This document shows, one piece after another, positions 17,381 to 26,406 of a stretch of 64,000 bases of DNA. The translations under genes and the position numbers were made by a program. The notes below the pieces were generated by a model that saw only the letters and a list, made by a program, of their open reading frames with translations, was not told where the DNA came from and did not search any database. The stretch's first letter is position 1. Each line of letters starts with the position of its first letter. Where the stretch lies: the NCBI GenBank assembly GCA_017937655.1, contig JAGBDE010000038.1:1-64000 (forward strand). The letters run 5' to 3'. Source of the DNA: Clostridia bacterium (GTDB lineage: Bacteria > Bacillota > Clostridia > Christensenellales > Aristaeellaceae).

Positions 17381-17968
17381 TCAGAATTCGTATACAAACT
17401 GCAGCTTGGGCAGCAGACGGTCGATGCCCACCTTCAGGTACAGGGGCTCACAGGGGCGGTCTCCATACATGACAAAGGCCTGGCCGTCGTCCGCCCGGAG
17501 CATGAGCAGCAGGGGATCGCCGCCGTCGCAGGTGGAGGCCATGGTGAAGCACAGGGGCAGCTCCGGATGCTCCCGGCTGTACAGAAGAGCCTCCCGGAAA
17601 GCCCGCTCCGGCGGGGCGGACTCGGTGTTCTTGAAGGTCTCAAAGGTGCGCTTGTAAAGGAAGCTCAGCGGGCTGCCGGAGCTGGCCACCGGCAGATGAA
17701 AGCGGATCTCCAAAAACTGGCACATGGACAGATAATCCACAATGGTGGGATGAAACTTGGCCGCGTCCGCGCCCAGAGGGACGTTGCCGTCCTTCCAGGG
17801 AATGGGCTGCCAGAAGGCATAGCCGGGCCGCTGGCAGCCTGCCAGCACCAGCTTTTCATCCATGGGAGTGCGCAGCCAGGTCAGGGGACGGCGTCCCGTC
17901 TCCTTGATGGCGGTTTGCTGAAAGCGAATCAGATAATCACGCATGATAGGCGCCAAAGCCGTCTGCAT
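17381..17968 (-). CDS. Unrecognised protein, second gene of the ATPase operon
   Basis: A 195-residue soluble protein with mixed alpha/beta character and no recognised domain. Notable stretches are GYAFWQPIPW and a C-terminus rich in hydrophobic and aromatic residues (PLYLKVGIDRLLPKLQF). The start follows a strong GAGGAGGG site. It lies 28 bp upstream of the large protein gene and 24 bp downstream of the first gene of the operon. Its size and position allow a regulatory, structural or immunity role. None can be assigned from sequence. Confidence 0.6.
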   Translation of the reverse strand: MQTALAPIMRDYLIRFQQTAIKETGRRPLTWLRTPMDEKLVLAGCQRPGYAFWQPIPWKDGNVPLGADAAKFHPTIVDYLSMCQFLEIRFHLPVASSGSPLSFLYKRTFETFKNTESAPPERAFREALLYSREHPELPLCFTMASTCDGGDPLLLMLRADDGQAFVMYGDRPCEPLYLKVGIDRLLPKLQFVYEF

Positions 17969-17992
17969 GACGTTTCCCTCCTCTAAAGCATA

Positions 17993-18415
17993 TCAATCTT
18001 CGGTGATTTGCGCCCGGTAGATCATCCTGGCGCAGCTGAAGCCGGTGTAGGGGTCGGTGCAGAAAAACACCTCGCCGAAGGGGCATGCGATGCGTACATT
18101 GCCCCTGGTGTCCGGGCAGGGATCCCGGAAGCCCAGCTTCTCAAACAGAAAGCCCCGCTGCCGGTCCGTATCTGCGTCCTGCCTCTGGCCGATGGCCGCC
18201 ACATGCAGCTCCACCCCGGCCAGCAGGCCGTTTTCCATCAGAAGGATAGGCGCAAGGCTGCCGCCGCTGACCGAATGGGCCTTCAGCGGAACCACGCCGA
18301 CGCCCTCGTCGGGGAAAATGGACAGATCCTCCAGCTGTTTTTCCGTCATCATGGGCGTAAGCTCCAGCCCGTCGCGAAAACGCAGCTGCCCTGTATCGCT
18401 GAACAAAAAAGCCAT
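17993..18415 (-). CDS. Small unrecognised protein, first gene of the ATPase operon
   Basis: A 140-residue protein without signal peptide or membrane helix. The ATG at 18415 is preferred over one at 18475 because of the GAAGGAAG site with 7-nt spacing. Features include a beta-rich start (MAFLFSDTGQLRF) and a C-terminal part (GEVFFCTDPYTGFSCARM) with two Cys residues. No family recognised. As the first gene it probably marks the start of the five-gene operon, but no convincing promoter was found between 18416 and 18570. Confidence 0.55.
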   Translation of the reverse strand: MAFLFSDTGQLRFRDGLELTPMMTEKQLEDLSIFPDEGVGVVPLKAHSVSGGSLAPILLMENGLLAGVELHVAAIGQRQDADTDRQRGFLFEKLGFRDPCPDTRGNVRIACPFGEVFFCTDPYTGFSCARMIYRAQITED

Positions 18416-18573
18416 ATTGGCACTTCCTTCGTATTTCGGATCAAAATCAGCAAAATGCGACATTATTCCATTCAAAAGTCTACCATTCTACCGTGGGCCT
18501 GTCAACCTCCATTTAGTGGAATTGACAAGTTTTTACGGATGCTCTGCCCCATATCTTGTGGCTTGTTTTCAGG

Positions 18574-18604
18574 TGCATATTTTCCCCTGGGATGGGCATT
18601 CTTT
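18574..18604 (+). promoter_or_regulatory. Possible sigma-E-like sporulation promoter
   Basis: TGCATATT (18574-18581), a 15-bp spacer and CATTCTTT (18597-18604) partly match the mother-cell sigma-E pattern (GTCATATT / CATACAAT). It lies 33 bp before a YtvI-like gene. The match is imperfect and the call is tentative. Confidence 0.25.
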
Positions 18605-18636
18605 CCATGAATCCGCTTACGGAAAGGAGCGTTTAG

Positions 18637-19749
18637 ATGGAAAGCGGCGTATTTCATGCCATACGGAGCTGGAACCGGCGGCAAAACCGTCTGCCGCAGA
18701 AAGGGTTGATCGCCCTGATCTCCCTGCTGATGACGGCTGTGTTTCTGTTTGTGCTCAGGTATTTGTGGCCGCTGCTTTTGGCGCTTTTGTTTTCCGCCGC
18801 CATGGAGCCCATGGTGCGGCGGCTGGACAGGCCCGGCAAGGGGTTTCGCATTCCCCGGAAAGCCGCCGCGCTGCTTTCCATGCTGCTGCTGTTCGGGGTG
18901 GCAGGCGTGACGGTGACGCTTGTGGTGCAGTGGCTTCTGCAGGAGTTGTTTGGCCTGGTCAGAGGCGTACCCGGGCTGGTGAACTGGCTGGACGCCATCG
19001 GGCTGCCCATTGCCCGGGACTGGTACGAGCGCCTGCGGCTGCTCGTCTCTCCCTACCTGTCCACCGCCATTTCCACCGCCATCGACCAGCTGATCCAAAG
19101 CGTGGTGCGCTGGGCGGGCAATGTATCCGCCGCGCTGACCAGCGGCGCGTTTGCCACGGCGCTGTCCATCCCGGACGCGCTGCTTTCCCTGGTGCTGACG
19201 GTGACCGGCACCTACTATCTGTCCGCTGACCGGCCCCGGATTCTGCGCTGGTTTCGGCGGATATTGCCCGCCCCCTGGCTGAGCCGGCTGGGCGTGTTCC
19301 GCAGGCAGCTGGCCCGGGGACTTTTCGGGCAAGTAAAAAGCCAGCTGATCGTGTCGCTGGTGACGGCGATCCTGCTCGCCATAGCGTTTGCAATTTTCGG
19401 CATCCCTTACGGGTTTTCCCTGGGGCTGGTCATCGGCCTGGCCGACTCCCTGCCGGTGATAGGCGCAGGGGTGTTTCTCATCCCCTGGAGCCTGATTTCC
19501 TTTTTGTTTGGAAACACCGCCCGAGGCGTGTTCCTGGCGTGCTCCTACCTGGGCGTGGCGCTGGTCCGGCAGGTGCTGGAACCCCGCATCGTGGGGAAAA
19601 ACCTGGGGCTCTATCCCCTGCTGACCATGGCCGCCATGTACGCAGGCTACCGGGCGATGGGCTTTTTCGGGCTGCTGCTGGGGCCGCTGGTATTGAACGT
19701 GATCAAGGCGTCCCTGGCCGCCGGAATGGACGATTCCCTCAGAACGTAA
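18637..19749 (+). CDS. AI-2E/YtvI family membrane permease
   Basis: A 370-residue polytopic membrane protein of the AI-2E exporter-like family. It has two N-terminal helices, a short Pro/Arg-rich loop, a central soluble part and a C-terminal helix cluster with the family motifs GYRAMGFFGLLLGPL and a PVIG turn (DSLPVIGAGVFLIP). The length and layout resemble the sporulation protein YtvI of Firmicutes, though the family also includes transporters of unknown substrate. The ATG follows GGAAAGGAG. Its last 11 bp overlap the end of the convergent DUF4340 gene and no terminator lies between them. Confidence 0.75.
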   Translation: MESGVFHAIRSWNRRQNRLPQKGLIALISLLMTAVFLFVLRYLWPLLLALLFSAAMEPMVRRLDRPGKGFRIPRKAAALLSMLLLFGVAGVTVTLVVQWLLQELFGLVRGVPGLVNWLDAIGLPIARDWYERLRLLVSPYLSTAISTAIDQLIQSVVRWAGNVSAALTSGAFATALSIPDALLSLVLTVTGTYYLSADRPRILRWFRRILPAPWLSRLGVFRRQLARGLFGQVKSQLIVSLVTAILLAIAFAIFGIPYGFSLGLVIGLADSLPVIGAGVFLIPWSLISFLFGNTARGVFLACSYLGVALVRQVLEPRIVGKNLGLYPLLTMAAMYAGYRAMGFFGLLLGPLVLNVIKASLAAGMDDSLRT

Positions 19750-21265
19750 GCTCCGGAGCCAGCTCGCCCAGCAGCATCTGGATGGCCTCGGAATGCACGT
19801 AATGCATGGCCACGCCATCCACCGCCAGCACGTCCGCGAAGGGATCCAGCATGTAGGCCTCCACAAGGCGGCTTTCGCCGTACACGGTGGTAATGTCCAT
19901 GGTCCAGCGGGGCGTTTTGCCCTGGATGGTGAAGCCTTCCGGCACCCTGCCGGAGCCCCGGAGCTGGTACATCCGCCCGGCCATGTTGTCCAGGCCGTCG
20001 GAGGACCATTTGTCCCCGTCCACCTTCACGGTGATGTCGTAAATCAGATTGCCCTCCAGATCCACTTCCAGTTCGTTGTTGGGCAGCACCCGTTCGGTGT
20101 ACTGGGCGTGGATGTGCATTTCGTCAGAAGGGGTTGTGATGTCCACCGCGCCCAGCTGCAGCGAAGACATCCGCAAGGGGTACAGGCTGATCCAGTCCTC
20201 CGGGGTGCCCTCCACCAACACCTGGCAGAGCAGGCGGCTGACCAGATAGACATTGCCCTCATAGAGGCAGGTGTAGAAGTATTCCCCCTCCTGCCGGCCA
20301 AACACAAAGCGCAGGGTGGTTTCCTCCATTGGAATGGTGCTGAGAGCGCCGTTTTCGTCGGTACTCATGCGGGTGCCGCCGTTCTGGTGCAGTTCCAGCA
20401 CCGCCACAGGGTCGTTCAGGCCGTACTGTGCAAGGCGTTCCTCCGTGGCTTCGCCTTCAAAGGTGCCCAGTCGGAAGCTCTCCAGCGCGGTGACCACCGC
20501 CTCAAGATAGTCGTCATTCATGGGATAAACGAAGGGCTCCGTCAGCCGGCCGAAACGGTTTCCCGCCACGTCCGCCTCCAGGCTGATAGCCAGCACCCCG
20601 TCCTTGGTTTCCAGGCGCAGGTTGTCCACCAATCCGGCGGCGATCTGGGGCTGCTCCACCGGGCGGAGGCGGTTGGGGCTCATGAGAAAGGCGTCGCTGA
20701 CGCCGGTATCACACATGTAGACGCCGGGCATCTCCGACCAGCGGAAGTAGCTGTAGGTGGTTCCGTGCACCTGGTTGCCCAGCTGCATGGTGTACTCCCG
20801 GCCGTCGGTGAAGATGACGGTCACCTCGGCCCGGGGCGGCAGAAGGCCCATATCGGCCAGGTACGGCTCCACCTCCGCCGGGTCGTCGGTGACCTTATCG
20901 GACACCATGATGTAGGTGGCCGCGCTGATCAGATCGTCCGAATACACATCGTTGATGTCCAGCCATTCCCCATGATCCATGAGGAACAGCGCGCCGTCCC
21001 GGTAGCCAAGTGCAAAGGGCTCGCTGTCCCTCTGGGCGATGCGGACGGTTTCAAGCTGTGCCGGATCCTCCGCCTTGAGCAGCCGCTGCTCCCGGGGCGG
21101 GGGCAGCTGGTTTTGCTGGGCCGTTTTGCCGGGAATCATCTGGCGGATGCGGGGCAGCAGGGCCACCAGCGCCACCGCCAGCCCCAGTGCCACCAGCAGA
21201 AGGATCCATCGCAGCGCCCGTTTTTTGCGGGATGCGCGCTTTTCTTTTTTCACAGGGTGCTGCAT
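19739..21265 (-). CDS. DUF4340 domain protein of the Gld-like ABC operon
   Basis: A 508-residue protein with a basic N-terminus and one membrane anchor (RWILLLVALGLAVALVALL), the rest being an external beta-rich domain of the DUF4340 type. The ATG at 21265 is preferred to a GTG at 21274 for its better spacing from AAAGG. In bacteria that carry GldA/GldF/GldG-like operons, a DUF4340 protein commonly follows GldG. It lies 20 bp after the GldG-like gene and probably belongs to the same membrane complex. Function is unknown. Confidence 0.75.
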   Translation of the reverse strand: MQHPVKKEKRASRKKRALRWILLLVALGLAVALVALLPRIRQMIPGKTAQQNQLPPPREQRLLKAEDPAQLETVRIAQRDSEPFALGYRDGALFLMDHGEWLDINDVYSDDLISAATYIMVSDKVTDDPAEVEPYLADMGLLPPRAEVTVIFTDGREYTMQLGNQVHGTTYSYFRWSEMPGVYMCDTGVSDAFLMSPNRLRPVEQPQIAAGLVDNLRLETKDGVLAISLEADVAGNRFGRLTEPFVYPMNDDYLEAVVTALESFRLGTFEGEATEERLAQYGLNDPVAVLELHQNGGTRMSTDENGALSTIPMEETTLRFVFGRQEGEYFYTCLYEGNVYLVSRLLCQVLVEGTPEDWISLYPLRMSSLQLGAVDITTPSDEMHIHAQYTERVLPNNELEVDLEGNLIYDITVKVDGDKWSSDGLDNMAGRMYQLRGSGRVPEGFTIQGKTPRWTMDITTVYGESRLVEAYMLDPFADVLAVDGVAMHYVHSEAIQMLLGELAPELTF

Positions 21266-21285
21266 GAAAGTCACACCTTTCGTCC

Positions 21286-22761
21286 TCAGCGGTTATAGCG
21301 GGGCAGAAGCACCCACAGCGCCGCGATAATCACCAGCAGCGGCAGGCCGATCAGCAGCGCGATGCCCATTCCCTGGCCGCCGGCCCTGAGGGCGGGGTGG
21401 AAGGCGCTCTTGCTCATCACGTCAAGGGTCAGGTCGCTCTGAGAGATCAGCTCCTGGAACAGCACGGTGAGGAATTCCTCGTTGTAGGTGCGCTGGTAGA
21501 TGTATTCATCCGTCAGCATGGCGCTGTTGCCCAAAGCGAACATGCGGCTCACGTTGCCGTTGAAATGCATGCGATGCGCGTACAGGGCCACGGGCAGCTC
21601 GCCCACCCGGTCGCCGGGCTGACGTTCCAGGGTGTTCTGGCCGTCCGTCAGGCTGCGGATGTACGCATTGGGGCCGGTTTTCAGTACCGTGCCCACAGAC
21701 AGGGTGCTGTCCCCCTCCTCCGCCGGGGTCTCAAAGGCCGAGGCCGCAGGCATCAGGAGGATGTCATAACCGTTGAGGGTCAGGGGCAGGGTCATGTCCA
21801 TCTCGCACATATAGGGCAGAAGGTAGAGGGGTTCGTCGCCGTAGTAGCTGCCCAGGTCTTCTTCCCCGGCCACGGCCACGCCTTCCAGCGGCACCACGCC
21901 ATAGCTGCGCAGTAGCGCCAGATAGTTGGGGATGTCGGTGAGGGGGTCGGTGAAATCACGGACCACAAAGATGCTGCCGCCGTTCTGGGCAAACTGGTTG
22001 ATCTGCTCGGTTTCCACATCGCTCAGATCCTTTTGCAGGCCGACGATGAACAAAAGATCCACGTCCTCCATGCTGTCCCCGGAAAGCAGGTTGACGGCCC
22101 GGCAGTCGATGTTGTTACCCACCATGAACTCCGTCAGCACCTGGAGGGCGTCCATGGTCAGTTCGCCATGGCCCTGCAGGAAGCCCGCCGTGGGCAGATG
22201 TTCCCGGCTGACATAGACGATGGCTTCCGTCAATCGCTTTTCGTAGGCCAGGCCATCCTGAGAGAAGGTGCCGGTTTCAACATCGTAGCTGATGGTGAGA
22301 AAATCGTTGTAATCCAGCACTTTGTAGCGGCCGGTGACCGGGCAGTTGACCACCACGCTGTCCGCAGCCACGGCGGTCTCTTCGTCGCCCACAAAGCGGG
22401 TCAAAATGCCCGGGTTTTTGTTGATATCGGTGAGGATGACCTCCACCTGGTCGCTGAGGGCGGCGTAGCGCTTGAGCACTTGCAAAAGCTGGGCGTCCTC
22501 GTCGCCGTTCTGGTACAGCAGGTACAGTTCCACAGGCACGTCCACCCGGGCGAGCATCTTTTCCGTTTCCTCGCCGGTGGTGGCGTAGCCGTTAAAGCTG
22601 AGATCCTTGCGCCAGCCGTATTCGTCCTCCAAAGCGCCTACCGCCACGTTCAGCAAAACGCACAGGGCGATGAAGCAGGCCGTCAGCAGCGTGCTGAGCT
22701 TGCCGTGCCGCCACTTGGGCTCCCGGAAGCGGGAAAACAGCTTGCCAAAAAACTTTTTCAT
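21286..22761 (-). CDS. GldG-like ABC-associated membrane protein
   Basis: A 491-residue protein with an N-terminal membrane helix (TLLTACFIALCVLLNVAVG), a large external domain and a C-terminal helix (GIALLIGLPLLVIIAALWVLLP). The external part has ABC_transp_aux/GldG features, such as VELYLLYQNG, EVILTDINKNP, and the strand-turn AGFLQGHGELT. The ATG at 22761 overlaps the permease stop codon (ATGA) and follows GGAAGGAGG. GldG with GldF forms the membrane part of the transporter. In Flavobacteria this system supports gliding, but in Firmicutes the role is unknown. Confidence 0.8.
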   Translation of the reverse strand: MKKFFGKLFSRFREPKWRHGKLSTLLTACFIALCVLLNVAVGALEDEYGWRKDLSFNGYATTGEETEKMLARVDVPVELYLLYQNGDEDAQLLQVLKRYAALSDQVEVILTDINKNPGILTRFVGDEETAVAADSVVVNCPVTGRYKVLDYNDFLTISYDVETGTFSQDGLAYEKRLTEAIVYVSREHLPTAGFLQGHGELTMDALQVLTEFMVGNNIDCRAVNLLSGDSMEDVDLLFIVGLQKDLSDVETEQINQFAQNGGSIFVVRDFTDPLTDIPNYLALLRSYGVVPLEGVAVAGEEDLGSYYGDEPLYLLPYMCEMDMTLPLTLNGYDILLMPAASAFETPAEEGDSTLSVGTVLKTGPNAYIRSLTDGQNTLERQPGDRVGELPVALYAHRMHFNGNVSRMFALGNSAMLTDEYIYQRTYNEEFLTVLFQELISQSDLTLDVMSKSAFHPALRAGGQGMGIALLIGLPLLVIIAALWVLLPRYNR

Positions 22762-23477
22762 GCCGCGCCTCCTTCCGAGAACCGCCGCGCATCCAGCACC
22801 CGGAAGGTGCACACCAGGCACACGGCGATGAAGCTGACAAAAAACAGGATGCTGGCGTAGCTGAGCTGGCCCAGCTGGAAGGGCTCATACCGGGCGTACA
22901 GGCTGACAAAGTTCAGGGAATCCCGGATCCAGCCGATGCTGACCTGCCCGGCCAAAAGGTCCGTCAGCCAGAGGAAGAAATTGGCGGCAAAGCCGGCGAT
23001 GGCGCCGGTGATCTGGTTTTTGCCAAAGCAGCTCATGAAAAGGTCAAGGGCGATAAAGGCAAGGCTTTGCAGCACAAAGCCCAGATGGCCCACAAACCAC
23101 TCGCCCACGTACAGCTTTCCGTAAAGGATGATGATCAGGCTGAAGCCGTTGAGGAGCAAAATGGTGATAAGCATCACCGTGGCGGCGGCCAGGTATTTGC
23201 CCAGGACGATGGAGCCCAAAGAAACCGGCGAGGTCATCAGCAGCTGGTCGGTTTTCTTTTGCCGCTCTTCGCTGATGAGCCGCATGGTCAGCATGGGGCA
23301 CAGAAGCATGCAAAGCAGGCGCAGCTGGGCCAGGAAGGTGAGCAAATCGCCGGAGAAGGTACGCAGATTGCCCAGATAGAAAATCAGCCCGGAAAGCCCC
23401 AGAAAAATGGCGATGAACACATACCCGGTGGGAGTGCGGAAATAAGCCGCCAGCTCCCGCTTGAAAACAGTACGCAC
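22758..23477 (-). CDS. ABC-2 type permease, GldF-like
   Basis: A 239-residue membrane protein with about six helices, starting MRTVFKRELAAYFRTPTGY, which is typical of ABC-2 permeases. The start is GTG at 23477 with AAAGGAGA upstream. It carries the usual cytoplasmic loop MRLISEERQKKTDQLL. It lies 22 bp after the ATPase gene and overlaps the GldG-like gene by 4 bp, so the two are translationally coupled. Confidence 0.88.
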   Translation of the reverse strand: MRTVFKRELAAYFRTPTGYVFIAIFLGLSGLIFYLGNLRTFSGDLLTFLAQLRLLCMLLCPMLTMRLISEERQKKTDQLLMTSPVSLGSIVLGKYLAAATVMLITILLLNGFSLIIILYGKLYVGEWFVGHLGFVLQSLAFIALDLFMSCFGKNQITGAIAGFAANFFLWLTDLLAGQVSIGWIRDSLNFVSLYARYEPFQLGQLSYASILFFVSFIAVCLVCTFRVLDARRFSEGGAA

Positions 23478-23499
23478 AGGGTTTTCTCCTTTCTAAGGC

Positions 23500-24429
23500 T
23501 TATTCGGAAATGGCCTTGAGGAACAGCTGCTCCAGGCTGCTTTCCTCCCGGCTTAAATGCAGAATGGGAATGCTGAGCCCGCTGAGCAGCGCAAACAGCC
23601 TGCGCTCGGGCTCGTTTTGCTGGTGGAAGGTAATGAGCATGGTGGTCTGGCCATCCCGGCGGGAAGGCTGCAGCTGCACCTTGCGCACGCCCTCCAGCCC
23701 ATTCACCCGGGAGACGATGCTACCCTCGGCTGCGGCCACGGTCAGCAGTACGTTGATGTTCTGGCTGCTGTCTACCTCATCGTTCATGGAAAGGGTGGTC
23801 TTGATCTTGCCGTCGTGGAGGATGACCACCTCATCGCAAAGCTGCTGTACCTCTGTCAGAATGTGAGAGGAGAAGATCACCGTGCGGCCCTTGCCCATCT
23901 TCTGGATCAGGCTGCGGATCTCCACGATCTGCTTGGGGTCAAGGCCCACGGTGGGCTCGTCCAGCACCAGCACCTCCGGATCGCCGCAGAGGGCCTGGGC
24001 AAAGCCCGCCCGCTGCCGATAGCCCTTGCTCAGGTGGCTGAGCAGCCGGTGCTGCATATGGCTCAGGCCGCAAAGCTCCATGATCTCGTCCACATGGCCG
24101 GGGATAGACCGCTTTTCCACGTTCCGCAGGGCGGCGGCGTAGCGCAGGTATTCCCGGACAGTCATTTCGTCGTACAGGGGCGGCTGTTCCGGCAGATAGC
24201 CCAGATGCCGCCGGGCCTCCTCCGGCTCCAGAAGCACGTCGGCCCCGTCCAGAAGAACCCGGCCGGTGGTAGGCGCCAGGTACCCGGTGAGGATGTTGAG
24301 CAGCGTGGTCTTGCCCGCGCCGTTCTGGCCCAGCAGTCCCAGCACCGTGCCCTTTTCCACATGCAGGCTCACGTCGTGCAGGGCGTAAACCGCGCCGTAA
24401 CGCTTGGATACATTCTGAATATCGATCAT
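23500..24429 (-). CDS. ABC transporter ATPase, GldA-like
   Basis: A 309-residue ATPase with Walker A GQNGAGKTT, Q-loop LPEQPPLYDEMT, signature LSKGYRQRAGFAQAL, Walker B VLVLDEPTVGLDP and H-loop FSSHILTE. The ~90-residue C-terminal extension after the ATPase core is common in this ABC-2 subgroup. The start follows CAAGAGGAGC. It is the first gene of the four-gene operon 24429-19739 and drives the GldF/GldG membrane unit. Confidence 0.92.
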   Translation of the reverse strand: MIDIQNVSKRYGAVYALHDVSLHVEKGTVLGLLGQNGAGKTTLLNILTGYLAPTTGRVLLDGADVLLEPEEARRHLGYLPEQPPLYDEMTVREYLRYAAALRNVEKRSIPGHVDEIMELCGLSHMQHRLLSHLSKGYRQRAGFAQALCGDPEVLVLDEPTVGLDPKQIVEIRSLIQKMGKGRTVIFSSHILTEVQQLCDEVVILHDGKIKTTLSMNDEVDSSQNINVLLTVAAAEGSIVSRVNGLEGVRKVQLQPSRRDGQTTMLITFHQQNEPERRLFALLSGLSIPILHLSREESSLEQLFLKAISE

Positions 24430-24465
24430 GCAAAAGCTCCTCTTGGCAAAAGTACGTCAGTTTCT

Positions 24466-24474
24466 ATCATACCA
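24466..24474 (-). promoter_or_regulatory. Extended -10 promoter of the Gld-like operon
   Basis: TGGTATGAT on the minus strand (24474-24466) is an extended -10 element 37 bp before the ATPase start. No convincing -35 box was seen at standard spacing. Confidence 0.45.
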
Positions 24475-24529
24475 TATCCCGGGGGCGTATGGTGTAAATT
24501 ATCTGAAATTTGGGCAAAAAATTGGACGA

Positions 24530-24555
24530 AAAAACCCCCGCAGATTGCTCTGCGG
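24530..24555 (-). terminator. Terminator of glnS
   Basis: On the minus strand CCGCAGA / TCTGCGG with a GCAA loop is followed by GGGTTTTTTCG, 22 bp after the glnS stop codon. It is a good intrinsic terminator. Confidence 0.88.
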
Positions 24556-24577
24556 AGGAATGATGGGTTCACTTAAA

Positions 24578-26299
24578 TTATCCCTTCACCTGGCGGGCAA
24601 AGCTGTCCTTCAGGCCAACCACACGGTTGAACACGGGCTTTTCGGCGGCGGAGTCGCTGTCCTTGCAGAAGTAGCCCACACGGGGGAACTGATAGGTGGC
24701 GCCCACCTCGGCGTCGGCCAGGGCCTTCTCGGCGTAGCCGCAGCAGGTTTCCAGGCTGTGGAAGTTGAGGCGGGTGAGGAAATCGTCCTTCAGGGGCAGC
24801 TTCTGGCGCAGCTCTTCCAGAGCCTCGCCCTCGATGCCGTTGTTCTCGCCGTCGTCCAGAAGGATGGGCTCAAACATGCGGGCTTCCACCGGCACGTTCT
24901 CCGTGGCGCTGACCCAATGCAGGGTGCCCTTCACCTTGCGGTTGGAGCCCTCGCTGCCGTTGCGGCTGTCCATGTCCACGGTGCAGAGGACGGCGGTCAC
25001 ATTGCCGTTTTCGTCCTTCTCGCAGCCTTCGCACTTGATGATGTACGCGCCCATCAGGCGGACTTCATTGCCGGGGTACAGGCGGAAGTACTTCTTGGCG
25101 GGAACCTCCATGAAGTCTTCCTGCTCCACGTAGATCTCCCGGGTCAAAACCACCTTGTGGGTGCCCATTTCGGGATGCTTGGGATGGTTTTCAATCTCCA
25201 GCTCGTCCCGCTTGTCCTCGGGCCAGTTGGTCAGGATCACCTTCAGGGGACGGACCACGGCCATGGCGCGGGGCACCTTGTCGCCCAGATCGTCACGGAC
25301 GCAGCTTTCCAGAAGGGCCATGTCCACGGTGCTGTCCGCCTTGGCCAGGCCGATGCGATCGATGAAATCCCGGATGGCTTCGGGGGTGAAGCCGCGGCGG
25401 CGCATGGCGCACAGGGTGGGCATGCGGGGATCGTCCCAGCCGGTGACGAAGCCGCCCTCCACCAGGGCGCGCAGGTAGCGCTTGCTCATGACGGTGCGGG
25501 TCAGGTTCAGACGGCTGAACTCAATCTGCCGGGGACGGCCGGGCAGCATGTGGGCGGACTTCTCCACCACCCAGTCATACAGGGGGCGATGGTCCTCATA
25601 TTCCAGAGAGCACAGGCTGTGGGTGATGCATTCCAGGGCGTCGCCGATGGGGTGGGCGAAGTCATACATGGGATAGATGCACCAGTCCTTGCCGGTACGG
25701 TGATGTTCCTTGTACAGGATGCGGTACATGGCGGGGTCGCGCATGTTGATGTTGGGGGAAGCCATGTCGATCTTCATGCGGAGGATCATGCTGCCCTCGG
25801 GGTGCTTGCCCTGCTTCATTTCTTCAAACAGGCGCAGGTTTTCCTCCATGGGGCGGTCACGGTAGGGGCTGTTCTTGCCGGGCTCGGTCAGGGTGCCGCG
25901 GTATTCGCGCATCTGCTCCTGGGTGAGCTCGTCCACGTAGGCCAGGTCGCGCTTAATCCAGTCCACGGCGATTTCGTAGCACTTCTGATAATATTCGCTG
26001 GCGAAGAAAAGTCCGCCCTTCCAGTCAAAGCCCAGCCAGCGGATGTCCTCCATGATACCGTCCACGTACTCGGTTTCTTCCTTGGCGGGATTGGTATCGT
26101 CAAAGCGGAGGTTGGTCACGCCGCCGTAACGCTCAGCGGTCAGAAAGTCTGCCACCAGGGCCTTGCAGTGGCCGATGTGCAGATAGCCGTTGGGTTCCGG
26201 GGGAAACCGGGTGTGAACGCTTTGGTAGCGGCCGCTCCGAAGGTCTTCCTCTACAGCATCCCAGATGAAATTCGTTTTGTTGGCAGCGGTCGTTTCCAT
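24578..26299 (-). CDS. glnS: Glutamine--tRNA ligase
   Basis: A 573-residue class-I aminoacyl-tRNA synthetase. The HIGH motif lies in PEPNGYLHIGHCKA and the second lysine loop is VMSKR, a GlnRS-type variant of KMSKS. The Rossmann fold is followed by the two beta-barrel anticodon-binding domains seen in GlnRS. Many Firmicutes lack GlnRS and make Gln-tRNA with GatCAB, so its presence is informative about lineage. The gene is monocistronic between its promoter and terminator. The start at 26299 follows a GAAAGGAAG site. Confidence 0.95.
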   Translation of the reverse strand: METTAANKTNFIWDAVEEDLRSGRYQSVHTRFPPEPNGYLHIGHCKALVADFLTAERYGGVTNLRFDDTNPAKEETEYVDGIMEDIRWLGFDWKGGLFFASEYYQKCYEIAVDWIKRDLAYVDELTQEQMREYRGTLTEPGKNSPYRDRPMEENLRLFEEMKQGKHPEGSMILRMKIDMASPNINMRDPAMYRILYKEHHRTGKDWCIYPMYDFAHPIGDALECITHSLCSLEYEDHRPLYDWVVEKSAHMLPGRPRQIEFSRLNLTRTVMSKRYLRALVEGGFVTGWDDPRMPTLCAMRRRGFTPEAIRDFIDRIGLAKADSTVDMALLESCVRDDLGDKVPRAMAVVRPLKVILTNWPEDKRDELEIENHPKHPEMGTHKVVLTREIYVEQEDFMEVPAKKYFRLYPGNEVRLMGAYIIKCEGCEKDENGNVTAVLCTVDMDSRNGSEGSNRKVKGTLHWVSATENVPVEARMFEPILLDDGENNGIEGEALEELRQKLPLKDDFLTRLNFHSLETCCGYAEKALADAEVGATYQFPRVGYFCKDSDSAAEKPVFNRVVGLKDSFARQVKG

Positions 26300-26359
26300 A
26301 GTTCATACTTCCTTTCCAAATCCTCAGGCGGCAAAAGATTGCAAACCGCCATAACGCTT

Positions 26360-26388
26360 ATTATAGAACCAAACCGGCGGTTTTGCAA
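26360..26388 (-). promoter_or_regulatory. Promoter of glnS
   Basis: TTGCAA (26388-26383), 17 bp, TATAAT (26365-26360) on the minus strand, about 60 bp upstream of glnS. The perfect -10 box and ideal spacing make this a strong call. Confidence 0.8.
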
Positions 26389-26406
26389 TACAGGATTTTC
26401 CATCCC

